Below, one piece after another: positions 1 to 8,062 of a stretch of DNA of 51,567 nt. The translations under genes and the position numbers were made by a program. The first letter of the stretch is position 1. Each line of letters starts with the position of its first letter. The stretch lies in the NCBI GenBank assembly GCA_949285255.1, contig CASDXV010000008.1:1-51567 (forward strand), read 5' to 3'. The notes under the pieces are model-generated. The model saw nothing but the letters and a program-made list of their open reading frames with translations. It was not told the DNA's origin and searched no databases. This stretch comes from an uncultured bacterium. Its GTDB lineage: Bacteria; Cyanobacteriota; Vampirovibrionia; Gastranaerophilales; Gastranaerophilaceae.

Positions 1-34
1 ATAAAGATAGAGAAGTATATCACGAAGATTGTAA

Positions 35-59
35 AGCCCTCTGAGACTTTAAGAGGGCT
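35..59. terminator. Bidirectional intrinsic terminator
   Basis: An 8-bp perfect stem (AGCCCTCT at 35-42 with AGAGGGCT at 52-59) encloses a 9-nt loop. On the plus strand it is followed by a T-rich run. On the minus strand it lies just past the stop of the gene at 66-794, followed by a weaker T-run. It probably terminates that gene and any plus-strand gene left of the window. Confidence 0.75.
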
Positions 60-65
60 GTTTGT

Positions 66-794
66 TTATCCGAATGTCTTAAATGATGCCTCAACGTCTT
101 CCTGAATTACTTTTTGTACACTTTCCATTTCTGTTTCAAGTGCTTTGTGTTCTGATTCAAGTTGCTTTAGTCTCATCTCAAGTGTTTTATCTTTATTTTG
201 GAATAAACTTTGTTTTTCGTCATAATCAGCTTGAGCCGCCGCGTCATCTGTTTTATCCAATACTTCAGAAATTAATGTTTCTGTTGTATTGTAATAATCT
301 ACCTTTTGCCAATCGGCACTTGAGGCGTCTTCATCTGAAGAGTATTTCATAAGTTCTATAAAATAAATTCCCTCGGTTAAACTTCTCTGAAGCGCGTCTG
401 TTCTTGATATTTCAGGGTCAACAAAGTACTGCTCTTTTGTAAGGCCGTCTGAGGATAATCCGTTTTCGTCAAATTCAGGTAGTTTTGGTACTACAATTTT
501 ACCTGAAGTTGTAACAAGTCTGCCTCCAAGGCCGGGGTTATCCGCAAGTTCAGAGCGCACTATATCATCATAAGTAAGTTTAGCATTGTAATTATACAAG
601 TCAGTGTCAGCCGCAGTTTTAGCGTTGAACAAAAGAGTAGTATTATTCATCTTGTCATTATATTCACTAGTCCAAGATTCGGTTTCTTGGGCAAGTATAA
701 GACGTTCATGAGTAATACGTTGTGCCTGATACTCATTGTTGTTCTTTTGTGCCGTTAAAATTAAAAATCTTGCCTGGCTGGCGGACATTCCCAT
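66..794 (-). CDS. Unknown protein, MGMSASQARFL-type, C-terminal coiled coil
   Basis: The product has 242 residues and no family I can name. An in-frame GTG exists at 803, but it overlaps the AAGGAG ribosome site (808-803). The ATG at 794 sits 8 nt past that site and is the better start, giving a protein that begins MGMSASQARFL. There is no signal peptide or membrane segment. The first 60 residues are helical and rich in Gln, Asn and Arg. The last 50 residues (rich in Glu, Lys and Gln with regular Leu/Met) look like a coiled coil. The gene is alone, with a terminator just past its stop and the divergent grpE operon upstream. I recall proteins with this kind of N-terminus recurring in gut Melainabacteria genomes, but cannot give a function. 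Confidence 0.75.
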   Translation of the reverse strand: MGMSASQARFLILTAQKNNNEYQAQRITHERLILAQETESWTSEYNDKMNNTTLLFNAKTAADTDLYNYNAKLTYDDIVRSELADNPGLGGRLVTTSGKIVVPKLPEFDENGLSSDGLTKEQYFVDPEISRTDALQRSLTEGIYFIELMKYSSDEDASSADWQKVDYYNTTETLISEVLDKTDDAAAQADYDEKQSLFQNKDKTLEMRLKQLESEHKALETEMESVQKVIQEDVEASFKTFG

Positions 795-935
795 AAGGGT
801 CACTCCTTACTTTATTGTTCCTTATGCCATGGTATTCGGCATTTTTGCCTCTTACTTTAATGTTTGCGAGCATTTTTTCAATAAATTGAAACAAAACTTA
901 ACAAATGGGAAATATTAATAAAAAATAAATTTAAA

Positions 936-963
936 TAGACAACTTGTATTGATAATTTATAAT
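936..963 (+). promoter_or_regulatory. Sigma70-type promoter for grpE-dnaJ
   Basis: TAGACA (936-941) lies 16 nt before a perfect TATAAT (958-963), with grpE starting 37 nt downstream behind a strong AAGGAGG site (986-992). No CIRCE-type inverted repeat is visible, so HrcA control is not supported here. Confidence 0.6.
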
Positions 964-1000
964 GTTAATTAATTAGAGTTTCTAAAAGGAGGTTAAGACA

Positions 1001-1582
1001 ATGTTCGCTCAAGACGAGAATGAAATAAACACTGAAGATGTTCAAAATACAAATAATCCTTTTGAGCAAAAAGAACCTGAATACGAGGTTCAAACTGAGC
1101 AGGAAGAAGAAGTTAGCGAGCAAGATGAATGTGAAAAGCTAAAAGCTGAGTTAGACGACCTTAATAATAAATACCTTAGGATGGCGGCTGACTTTGATAA
1201 CTACAGAAAGCGTCAAATGCAAGAAAGAGAAAGCCTCCTAAAGTACGGCGCAGCAGATACCATGACAAAACTCCTTGCCGTTCTTGATACTTTTGAAAGA
1301 GCACAAGAATCTCTTAAGGATGTTGAAGATGTCCAAAGTGTAAAAGAGGGTTATGAAGTTGCATTTAAGCAGCTTATGGATACCCTTAAAAAAGCCGGAT
1401 TAGAGACAATAGACGCACTCGGGGCTGAATTTGACCCGAATTTACATGAAGCAATTGCTCAAACTCCAACTAACGAGCACCCTGATAATACGGTAATATC
1501 TCAAATGCAAAAGGGATATAAACTGGCAGACAGGGTATTAAGACCTGCTCTTGTAAATGTTGCGCTAAATGAGGAAGAATAA
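1001..1582 (+). CDS. grpE: Nucleotide exchange factor GrpE
   Basis: GrpE releases ADP from the Hsp70 chaperone DnaK and works with DnaJ in the cytoplasm. The 193-residue product has the usual plan: an acidic disordered N-terminus (about residues 1-45), a long coiled-coil helix containing the ADFDNYRKR segment, and a C-terminal beta domain with the family's [16 protein letters not shown] and GY.L.DRVLRPA.V motifs. The start is fixed by AAGGAGG 8 nt upstream. The stop overlaps the dnaJ start in a TAATG junction, so the two are translationally coupled. dnaK and hrcA, often neighbours, are not in the window. Confidence 0.97.
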   Translation: MFAQDENEINTEDVQNTNNPFEQKEPEYEVQTEQEEEVSEQDECEKLKAELDDLNNKYLRMAADFDNYRKRQMQERESLLKYGAADTMTKLLAVLDTFERAQESLKDVEDVQSVKEGYEVAFKQLMDTLKKAGLETIDALGAEFDPNLHEAIAQTPTNEHPDNTVISQMQKGYKLADRVLRPALVNVALNEEE

Positions 1583-2703
1583 TGGATTACTATGAAACCC
1601 TTGGTGTTAGCAGAAACGCCACAAAAGATGAGATAAAAAGCGCATTTAGAAAGCTTGCAAGAAAATATCACCCCGATGTTAACAAAGAAGAAGGGGCGGA
1701 AGAAAAGTTTAAAGAACTTGGCAGAGCTTATGAAACCTTAATGGATGATAATAAGCGAGAACTCTATGACAGATACGGTGAAGAGGGTCTTAAAAACGCC
1801 GGATACAACACAAACGCCTTTGATTTTGATTTTGGCGATTTGGGAGATATTTTCTCATCATTTTTTGGCGGGGGTATGGGCGGCTTTTCATCAGGCCGTG
1901 TTAATCCTAACGCACCGCAAAGAGGGGCTGATTTAAGGCTTGACATAGAAATAGACTTTATGGAAGCTATCTTTGGAGCTGAAAAAGAAATTAAATTTGA
2001 CCACCTTGAGCCTTGTGATGTCTGCTCGGGTACGGGTCTTGATAAAGATGCAAAAGACACCGTCTGCCCTACATGTCACGGGCAAGGAAGAGTGCAGCAG
2101 AGCACAAGGACAATCTTAGGCTCGTTTACATCAGTTACCGTTTGCCCCACATGCCATGGCAGCGGAAAAAATCCAAAAGCCGCCTGCAAAAAGTGTAAGG
2201 GACAAGGAAGCGTAGCTAAAGAAAAATCCATAAAAATAAAAATCCCCCATGGCGTTGATATGGGTTCAAAAATAAGACTTGCAAACGAGGGCGACGCCGG
2301 CAAAAATGGCGGCAGAGCAGGTGATTTGTATGTTGTATTACACGTTAGAGATTCAAAAGAATTTATAAGAAACGGTTATGATATTCATACAAAACTTGAA
2401 ATATCGGTACCTCAGGCCGTTTTAGGCGATAGCGTTACTATAAATACAATCCATGGTGAAAAACAAATAAATATCCCTCAAGGTATTCAAAGCGGAGAAA
2501 ATATTGTCCTTAAAGACTTTGGTGTACCTCATCTTGGTTCTGATTCACAAAAAGGCTCTCATTATGTTACAATAATTGTAAAGACACCTAAAAAATTATC
2601 AGACAGGGAAGAAAAACTCTACAGAGAGCTTTTTGAACTTCAAAACAGTACAAAGAAAGAAGAAAGCCTGCTTGAGAGAGTAAAAGCCACGCTTAAAAAA
2701 TAG
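1582..2703 (+). CDS. dnaJ: Chaperone DnaJ
   Basis: DnaJ is the Hsp40 co-chaperone that delivers unfolded clients to DnaK and stimulates its ATPase. At 373 residues it is full length. The J domain carries HPD at residues 30-32. A Gly/Phe-rich linker (about 75-115) follows. The zinc-binding region holds all four CxxCxGxG repeats ([32 protein letters not shown]). The substrate-binding C-terminal domains contain the GDLYVVLHV motif. It shares one base with the grpE stop. The next gene follows after 8 bp and has its own AGGAG, so the transcript may continue into it. Confidence 0.98.
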   Translation: MDYYETLGVSRNATKDEIKSAFRKLARKYHPDVNKEEGAEEKFKELGRAYETLMDDNKRELYDRYGEEGLKNAGYNTNAFDFDFGDLGDIFSSFFGGGMGGFSSGRVNPNAPQRGADLRLDIEIDFMEAIFGAEKEIKFDHLEPCDVCSGTGLDKDAKDTVCPTCHGQGRVQQSTRTILGSFTSVTVCPTCHGSGKNPKAACKKCKGQGSVAKEKSIKIKIPHGVDMGSKIRLANEGDAGKNGGRAGDLYVVLHVRDSKEFIRNGYDIHTKLEISVPQAVLGDSVTINTIHGEKQINIPQGIQSGENIVLKDFGVPHLGSDSQKGSHYVTIIVKTPKKLSDREEKLYRELFELQNSTKKEESLLERVKATLKK

Positions 2704-2711
2704 GAGAGAGT

Positions 2712-4169
2712 ATGAGTTTTAAAAGAGGGTTTAAACTTTTTGTAAGTTTATTTGCATTTATGGTTTTATGCCAAAGTGCTCATGCTTCTAAGCTCCCGAT
2801 TGAAGTTTGGGAATATATAAAAGAGCAATTGCCCTCATCAACCCAGCGTTTTGACTCGGTGGTTGTTGTATCACCGGATGTTATGTATATACCTTTATAC
2901 CCTGCTCAAACAAATGCGGTTAATAATTTAAAGATTGAATATACATATCCAAACGGAAAAACTCTAAAAGACAAACCTGAAATTGTTGTTTTTAACAATA
3001 ACTTTGTACTTTTAAAACTCTTTAAAGATAAAAAAGGCGACTACACTCTTACAAGTTATGAAGATTTCCCTATGAAAGTTAAACTCGGAGTTATGCCTCA
3101 GGATATGCTCGTACCGCCCGGGCTTAAGATGCCGGAGAATTTAAAACTTGTTTTAGGGGACCTTGTTATACCCTCAAAAAACGAGGGCAATCTTGTTTAT
3201 TTGACAAAAGATAAAAAAGACCCCTCAGAAACTCTTATGAAAAACGAGTTTATTCCGCTTAGTGAATTTAAAAATAAAAAAACATACCTTACGACAACAA
3301 ATTCTAAGTTTATGTTTGTATATGATGATAGTTCAAAATCCCCTTTATATGAGCTAAAACTGAGCGCCTTGCCCTCTAAAATCGTTGCATCAAATTCTAC
3401 AAAATTTGCTCTTGTAGTTTATTTTGCAAATAAAAATCTTGAAATTATTGACCTTAAAAATGAAAGAATTTTAACTCAAATTCCTTTGGATGATATTGCA
3501 AAGGATGTTGATATAGACGCAAATTCAAATATGGCGTATGTAAGTTCGCAAAATGCAAATACAATTTATTGCGTAGATTTAAACTCGGCAAGGTTAGAGC
3601 GCGCCATAAGACTAGAACAGTCACCATCTCGTTTGGCAGTTTCAACTGATGGGGGTTCAATTGTCTTTGTAGACGGCGTTTCAGGCGAACTTTTTACCCT
3701 TAAGCTCGGTGAAAATACTCAAGTAAACCCTGTAGCCAAGGTAAAAAACATCTCAAAAGTTATGTGTGATAATAACTTTATTTATGCAATATCAAGAACG
3801 CAGAATAAAATGTATGTGTATGACAGAAACACGCTTGCTCTTGCAGATGAAGAAAACCTCAATGAAAAACCGGTTGACGCTATTATGTATCAGGGCAAAA
3901 TCTATATTCTTTGTGCCAAAGAAGGCGTGCTTGAAGTGTATGACAGTGAAAAGAAAAAAATAATACTCTCAACTCAGCTTGATAAAGACGGTTTTTATTC
4001 AAAAATAACTCTTGTGCCTGACCAGCATAATGTTATTATAACAGGTGTAAATTCAAAGAAATTTTTGCTCTACGACCTTGAAAAAATGACTCTTATAAAA
4101 AAACAGCCTGCGCTTATCGATGTTTCAAATATTGTAATTATGGATAAGACTCCTGTTCAGGATTTGTAA
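2712..4169 (+). CDS. Secreted beta-propeller-like protein of unknown function
   Basis: The 485-residue product begins with a clear signal peptide (basic start, hydrophobic core, likely cut after AHA near residue 26), so it is exported. The second half holds repeated beta-strand units of the kind seen in YVTN/WD-like propellers: IIDLKNERIL, NMAYVSSQNANTIYCVDL, SRLAVSTDGGSIVFVD, MYVYDRNTLAL and LLYDLEKMTL, spaced about 40-45 residues apart. The first 200 residues look like beta-sandwich and match nothing I know. There is no lipobox or C-terminal anchor. It follows dnaJ by 8 bp and precedes the methyltransferase by 1 bp, so it is probably in the same transcript. Secretion and a propeller fold are well supported. 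The ligand is unknown. Confidence 0.8.
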   Translation: MSFKRGFKLFVSLFAFMVLCQSAHASKLPIEVWEYIKEQLPSSTQRFDSVVVVSPDVMYIPLYPAQTNAVNNLKIEYTYPNGKTLKDKPEIVVFNNNFVLLKLFKDKKGDYTLTSYEDFPMKVKLGVMPQDMLVPPGLKMPENLKLVLGDLVIPSKNEGNLVYLTKDKKDPSETLMKNEFIPLSEFKNKKTYLTTTNSKFMFVYDDSSKSPLYELKLSALPSKIVASNSTKFALVVYFANKNLEIIDLKNERILTQIPLDDIAKDVDIDANSNMAYVSSQNANTIYCVDLNSARLERAIRLEQSPSRLAVSTDGGSIVFVDGVSGELFTLKLGENTQVNPVAKVKNISKVMCDNNFIYAISRTQNKMYVYDRNTLALADEENLNEKPVDAIMYQGKIYILCAKEGVLEVYDSEKKKIILSTQLDKDGFYSKITLVPDQHNVIITGVNSKKFLLYDLEKMTLIKKQPALIDVSNIVIMDKTPVQDL

Positions 4170-4170
4170 T

Positions 4171-4767
4171 ATGAATACAATAGATAAGTTTGATACAAAG
4201 TCAAAAGATGTTTTATTTGCTCTTGAGCAGACAAGAAGAGAATTTTGGAATATAGATAGGGCTACGGCAAATTTTTTGAATATGTTGATTAAAATGCACA
4301 ATTCAAAAAACGTGCTCGAGCTTGGCACATCTAACGGCTACAGCGCTATATGGCTTGCTGATGCGCTAAAGTACACAGGCGGGAAGCTTACAACAATTGA
4401 ATTTTGGGATAAAAGGCAATCCGTTGCAAAGGAAAACTTTAAGATATGCAATGTAGATAATCTTATAGAACCGCTTTTAGGCTCGGCACTTGCAATTTTA
4501 GATGAAATGGGTAGCGAAGTTAAACAAGGCATAAGAGAGCCTTTCGATTTCATTTTCATCGATGCCAATAAACTTGAATACATTGAATATTTTCATAAAA
4601 TTGACCCCTTATTAAAATTTGGCGGTGTAATTGCTGCCGATAATACCATTTCTCACGCTAAAAAAGTCGAACCCTACATTAAAGCGCTTGAAGAGCACCC
4701 TAATTATCAAAATCAAATGTTAAATTTTGAAGCGGGTTTATTTCTATCCTACAAAGTTCAAGTTTGA
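4171..4767 (+). CDS. O-methyltransferase, COMT-like family 3
   Basis: This is an S-adenosylmethionine-dependent methyltransferase of the catechol-O-methyltransferase-like bacterial family (198 residues, typical about 200-220). Motif I is NVLELGTSNGYSAIWLA near residues 49-65. An acidic ribose-binding position follows (TTIE). The metal/substrate motif is FDFIFIDANKLEY, and GGVIAADN forms the next strand. The natural substrate cannot be read from sequence; family members methylate catechols, phenylpropanoids or tRNA hydroxyuridine (TrmR type), and the last is plausible for a housekeeping setting. It begins one base after the propeller gene's stop. Its last 10 bp overlap the 3' end of the convergent gene at 4758. 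Confidence 0.85.
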   Translation: MNTIDKFDTKSKDVLFALEQTRREFWNIDRATANFLNMLIKMHNSKNVLELGTSNGYSAIWLADALKYTGGKLTTIEFWDKRQSVAKENFKICNVDNLIEPLLGSALAILDEMGSEVKQGIREPFDFIFIDANKLEYIEYFHKIDPLLKFGGVIAADNTISHAKKVEPYIKALEEHPNYQNQMLNFEAGLFLSYKVQV

Positions 4768-6071
4768 GATTCTTCCTGAATTTCACTTATGGTAAGTGCG
4801 TTTGATATGCTTATACCGTCCTTTTGAGCAGGCGAGTTTGTGACTTTGCCGTTTACATAAATCACACTTGAGCCGCCTCCGTCAAAATTCATTGCATATT
4901 TGCAGCCAAGACCTTTCATAATGTAGGCAAGTTCTGTTAGGGTTACGCCGACCGAGCTTTCTTCTCTGCCGTCAACTGTTAGAATAATAAGTTTGTTATC
5001 TTCACTGTAACCTATTGCAGAGCGCGGGTTTCTGCCTGTAATTGAGCCGAATTTTTGCGCGGTAATATCAACAAAGACCTCCCCGTCTTTTACAAGGTAT
5101 GGGCCTGCGCCTATTATGTGATTTGCATCTTTAAATGTTTCAGGGAGCTTAATTTCATAAGAGATGTTTCTTCCTTTTGCAAAATCATCAAGGATTTTAG
5201 CAGGAGCGCTTATTACAAAACCATCCTCAGGAATTGCGATTTGATTTGCGCTCATTGCAATTATTCTGCCGTCTTTAACCGCTGCAACTTTTCCGTATTT
5301 TGGCGCCATAGGTGACATTTTGCCCCAGTGTGGAGTGTAGATAATAGTGTAAGTGCTAAGCATTCTGGGCTGGTTAATGTTATCTGCTTTTATGTTTAAT
5401 CTGTTGGATTTTATGGTGATGTCCATGGTAACTTTGTCCATAACAAAGCGGGTTTCGTTGTTATCCTCTATAATTCCTATGCCTACTCTGTTATAAATTG
5501 GGCCTGTTAAAACCTCGTTATTTATCATTAAAGCGCCAAGGGGTACGCCCGTTTGGGGTTTAAAGTATCCGGCATTAATTGCAACTATTGAATTGTTTTT
5601 TTGAGCTATTGTTCTTATTTGCGCTCTGGCATTGAGCTTTGTGCTTGCAGTTTGCGGTTTAATGCTTAAAGTGTGGTTTGCACTGCGGTCAATTTCAACG
5701 ATGTTTAATTTAACCGGTTTTGAGTTTATATAGCGTGTCATTTTTATGTGAGCAACGCCTTTTGTCGGGTAGCTGAGAGTTTGTATGGGGTATTTTTTAT
5801 TTATTCTTTCAACAAATTTATGCTGGTTAATCGCTTCTTGCTGCAAGGGTGAAACGTAGGCAAGTTGCTCTTGACCTTGATTTTTTTCAATAAAAATCGG
5901 GTGGCTTGAGCTTAGAGCTTTTGAGCAGACACCCGATGTTACAGTTATGCATAGTGTTACTATTGTGGCCAAAATAATGTTGTAGACGGAGTTTGGCGGG
6001 ACTTTTTCTTTTAATTGCCTTATGTGCCCCGACGAACAGGAAATTTGTCCGGTGATTTCTGCCGTACTCAT
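4758..6071 (-). CDS. Membrane-anchored phosphodiester glycosidase (NAGPA/DUF2233-type)
   Basis: The 437-residue protein has one membrane segment near residues 30-50 (a run containing NIILATIVTLCITVTS), with a cytoplasmic N-tail, so the enzyme domain faces outward. The C-terminal domain carries family signatures: IVAINAGYF, GALMINNEVL, GRNPRSAIGY, ILTVDGR, LTELAYIMKGLGCKYAMNFDGG and GSSVIYVNGKVTN. Related proteins (human uncovering enzyme, bacterial exopolysaccharide proteins) cleave or handle sugar-phosphodiester links, so an envelope glycan role is likely. It is a single gene with GGAG before the ATG and its own promoter. Its 3' end overlaps the convergent methyltransferase by 10 bp. Confidence 0.88.
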   Translation of the reverse strand: MSTAEITGQISCSSGHIRQLKEKVPPNSVYNIILATIVTLCITVTSGVCSKALSSSHPIFIEKNQGQEQLAYVSPLQQEAINQHKFVERINKKYPIQTLSYPTKGVAHIKMTRYINSKPVKLNIVEIDRSANHTLSIKPQTASTKLNARAQIRTIAQKNNSIVAINAGYFKPQTGVPLGALMINNEVLTGPIYNRVGIGIIEDNNETRFVMDKVTMDITIKSNRLNIKADNINQPRMLSTYTIIYTPHWGKMSPMAPKYGKVAAVKDGRIIAMSANQIAIPEDGFVISAPAKILDDFAKGRNISYEIKLPETFKDANHIIGAGPYLVKDGEVFVDITAQKFGSITGRNPRSAIGYSEDNKLIILTVDGREESSVGVTLTELAYIMKGLGCKYAMNFDGGGSSVIYVNGKVTNSPAQKDGISISNALTISEIQEESQT

Positions 6072-6108
6072 TTAATGCTCCGTCTTCGTACTTTTCTTAT
6101 CTACTACT

Positions 6109-6137
6109 ATTGTAACACGAATTTACAAAACCCGCAA
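6109..6137 (-). promoter_or_regulatory. Promoter for the phosphodiester glycosidase gene
   Basis: On the minus strand TTGCGG (6137-6132) is followed after 17 nt by TACAAT (6114-6109), about 38 nt before the ATG at 6071. Spacing and the -10 match a sigma70-type promoter. Confidence 0.5.
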
Positions 6138-6294
6138 GCCCTTTATTTATAGTACTTTTGACACTTTATACAGTTTTTAAAAAAAATAAAAATCAGACTC
6201 CTTTGTGCGAGGCTTATTTTGATTAAGTGTAAAATTTATACAAGGTTTAAAAAAAAATTATTAATAATTTTAGAGTATTTAAAGCTTTGTTTTC

Positions 6295-6323
6295 TTTACA
6301 ATTTTAGCTTATATGTGTAATAT
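6295..6323 (+). promoter_or_regulatory. Promoter for pilT
   Basis: TTTACA (6295-6300), a 17-nt spacer and TAATAT (6318-6323) stand 26 nt before the pilT ATG, which has a GGAG site. The AT-rich 6072-6349 gap holds this and the divergent promoter and nothing else I recognise. Confidence 0.55.
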
Positions 6324-6349
6324 TGTTAATTATATACCGGAGATAGATA

Positions 6350-7459
6350 ATGCTTATTGAAGAGATACTTGAGCTTACTGTTGCAAAAAAAGCAAGTGAC
6401 TTACATATATCTGCAAACTTGCCCCCCGTGCTTCGAATTGACGGCGAGTTGGTTAGAACTAATCTGCCCGTGTTGAGCGGAGAAGATGTAGAAACTATTG
6501 TTTTTCCAATTTTAACTAATGAGCAAAGACGCAGTCTTGAACAAAACTGGGAGCTTGACTTTGGTTACGGTCTGCACGGTGTAGGCCGCTTTAGGGTGAA
6601 TGTGTACAGAGATAAAGGCAACTATGCTGCTGCGTTTCGTACAATTAACTCTGAGCCCCCAAGTTGTGATGATTTAGGGTTGCCTGAAATAGTTAAAAAA
6701 ATAGCTCAAAAACCAAGGGGTTTAATACTTGTCACAGGGCCTACAGGTTCGGGTAAATCTACAACACTTGCTGCTATGGTGGATTATATTAATTCAAACA
6801 GGACTGAGCATATTTTAACTATTGAAGACCCTATTGAATTTATTCACACGTCTAAAAAAAGTGTTGTTCACCAAAGAGAGTTGGGACAAGATACCCGCTC
6901 AACAGCAAACGCTCTTCGCTCTGCGCTTCGTGAAGACCCGGATGTTATTCTGGTTGGTGAGATGAGGGATTTAGAAACAATCGGACTTGCGCTAACTGCT
7001 GCTGAAACAGGCCACCTTGTTATGGGAACATTGCATACTTCATCTGCTTCTCAGACAATTGACCGTATCATTGACGTATTTCCGCAAGGTCAGCAACAAC
7101 AAATTCGTTTGCAGTTGTCCAACAGTTTAATTGCGGTTTTCTCTCAAACTTTATTACAGAAACTCTCTGAAGATGGCGTAACCAAAAAAGGGCGTGTTAT
7201 GGCGCAAGAGATAATGATAGTAAATAATGCTATAGCCAACCTTATAAGAGAGCAAAAAACCGCACAGATTTATTCTGCTATTCAAACAGGTGCCGGTATG
7301 GGTATGCAGACTTTGGAGATGGCACTTAGAGATTTGTGCAAACAAGGGCTTATTACTAAGGAAGACGCTATAGCAAAAGCTCAGCATATAGAAGAACTAA
7401 AGCGTATGCTGGGTTCAGGTGCTCCATCAATTCAAAGTGCAAGGTCAAGCCTTGGTTAA
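6350..7459 (+). CDS. pilT: Type IV pilus retraction ATPase PilT
   Basis: PilT is the hexameric cytoplasmic motor that depolymerises type IV pili, powering twitching, DNA uptake and surface contact. The 369-residue product is full length. It starts with the SDLHISANLPP.LRIDG PAS-like domain. The Walker A GPTGSGKST lies near residues 129-137, then IEDPIEF (Asp box), the Walker B region VILVGEMRDLETI and the His box (ETGHLVMGTLHTSSA). The PilT-specific AI..LIRE.K..QI motif sits near the C-terminus and separates it from PilB/GspE. No other pilus gene is adjacent, so it is an orphan motor gene here. A new promoter for rpmG follows it. Confidence 0.96.
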   Translation: MLIEEILELTVAKKASDLHISANLPPVLRIDGELVRTNLPVLSGEDVETIVFPILTNEQRRSLEQNWELDFGYGLHGVGRFRVNVYRDKGNYAAAFRTINSEPPSCDDLGLPEIVKKIAQKPRGLILVTGPTGSGKSTTLAAMVDYINSNRTEHILTIEDPIEFIHTSKKSVVHQRELGQDTRSTANALRSALREDPDVILVGEMRDLETIGLALTAAETGHLVMGTLHTSSASQTIDRIIDVFPQGQQQQIRLQLSNSLIAVFSQTLLQKLSEDGVTKKGRVMAQEIMIVNNAIANLIREQKTAQIYSAIQTGAGMGMQTLEMALRDLCKQGLITKEDAIAKAQHIEELKRMLGSGAPSIQSARSSLG

Positions 7460-7495
7460 GAATTCGCTTTTTGTTAAGTATTTTAAAAAAACTGT

Positions 7496-7523
7496 TTGCA
7501 AGAAAACATGTTCTTGTTAGAAT
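7496..7523 (+). promoter_or_regulatory. Promoter for rpmG-tRNA-Trp-secE-nusG operon
   Basis: TTGCAA (7496-7501), a 16-nt spacer and TAGAAT (7518-7523) lie upstream of rpmG. The predicted transcript starts near 7530 and carries the hairpin at 7549-7579 in its leader. Confidence 0.5.
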
Positions 7524-7548
7524 GATTTTATAAAGTTAATAAAATTAC

Positions 7549-7579
7549 TAATAGAATGTCCCTATCGGACATTCTATTA
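7549..7579 (+). promoter_or_regulatory. 13-bp perfect hairpin in the rpmG leader
   Basis: Bases 7549-7561 pair perfectly with 7567-7579 around a 5-nt loop (CTATC). No T-run follows, so it is not a normal terminator. It stands 27 nt before the GGAG site of rpmG, inside the predicted leader. It may be an mRNA stability element or a protein-binding site, or it could be an inverted-repeat DNA operator. Confidence 0.6.
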
Positions 7580-7618
7580 ATTAGAAGATATATTACACCC
7601 CTACACAAAGGAGAAGAA

Positions 7619-7786
7619 ATGGGTATAAAAGGCAAAAACGACAAGATGGTTGTACTGGCATGCGAAGAATGCAAGGAAAGAAACTATACAACTACAAAAA
7701 ACAAAAAAACTCTTAAAGAAAGAATGGAACTTAGCAAATACTGCCCAAGATGCCAAAGACACACAACTCATAAAGAGACAAAATAG
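7619..7786 (+). CDS. rpmG: 50S ribosomal protein L33
   Basis: L33 is a small structural protein of the large subunit. The product has 55 residues with two CxxC pairs (CEEC and CPRC), that is, the zinc-binding C+ form, and the [13 protein letters not shown] ending is typical. A longer frame runs upstream to 7556, but the GGAG at 7610-7613 fixes the ATG at 7619, and homology also begins there. It opens the classic rpmG-(tRNA-Trp)-secE-nusG-rplK-rplA order. Confidence 0.96.
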   Translation: MGIKGKNDKMVVLACEECKERNYTTTKNKKTLKERMELSKYCPRCQRHTTHKETK

Positions 7787-7803
7787 TTACAATTGTAGCT
7801 TAA

Positions 7804-7997
7804 GTTCAGTTGTGAGTGGACCGTCGGGTCCGCGATAGTTCAAAAATATGTTCTACCAACTGAACGGGTTGACAAGTTAATAGTTTAGGTTGCGTCCTTA
7901 GTTCAGTTGCGAGTGGACCGTCGGGTCCGCGATAGTTCAAAAATATGTTCTACCAACTGAACGGGTTGACAAGTTAATAGTTTAGGTTGCGTCCTTA
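7804..7997 (+). repeat. Two tandem 97-bp repeats with tRNA-Trp 5' fragments and an inverted D-arm
   Basis: Copy 1 (7804-7900) and copy 2 (7901-7997) differ at one base (T7813/C7910). A third copy starts at 7998 and is the real tRNA-Trp, shared only for GTTCAGTTG. Each unit contains GTTCAGTTG, an inner 7-bp hairpin (GTGGACC/GGTCCGC with loop GTCG) and GTTCTACCAACTGAAC, which is the exact reverse complement of the tRNA D-arm (7998-8013). It ends with the tRNA's first nine bases, GCGTCCTTA. The unit can fold as a long hairpin closed by GTTCAGTTG/CAACTGAAC. No protein-coding frame is credible. Together with the tRNA and the right-hand repeats it fills the 473-bp gap between rpmG and secE. Confidence 0.9.
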
Positions 7998-8061
7998 GTT
8001 CAGTTGGTAGAACGTCGGTCTCCAAAACCGGATGTCGAGGGTTCGAGTCCTTCAGGGCGCG
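7989..8061 (+). tRNA. tRNA-Trp (anticodon CCA)
   Basis: The 73-nt cloverleaf has acceptor stem GCGTCCT (7989-7995) with AGGGCGC (8054-8060, one G-U) and discriminator G. The D-arm lies within 8000-8013. The anticodon stem TCGGT/ACCGG holds the loop CTCCAAA (anticodon CCA). The T-arm has GAGGG, TTCGAGT and CCTTC. The 3' CCA is not encoded. Its place just before secE is the conserved bacterial position. Unusually, it is flanked by tandem repeats made from parts of the same tRNA. Confidence 0.93.
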
Positions 8062-8062
8062 A

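Noticed and set aside
936-1000. CIRCE/HrcA operator before grpE
   Set aside because: No TTAGCACTC/GAGTGCTAA-type inverted repeat is present.
7966-7971. TTGACA in the repeat (also at 7869-7874) as a tRNA-Trp promoter
   Set aside because: No -10-like hexamer lies 16-18 nt downstream; that position falls on the tRNA 5' end itself.
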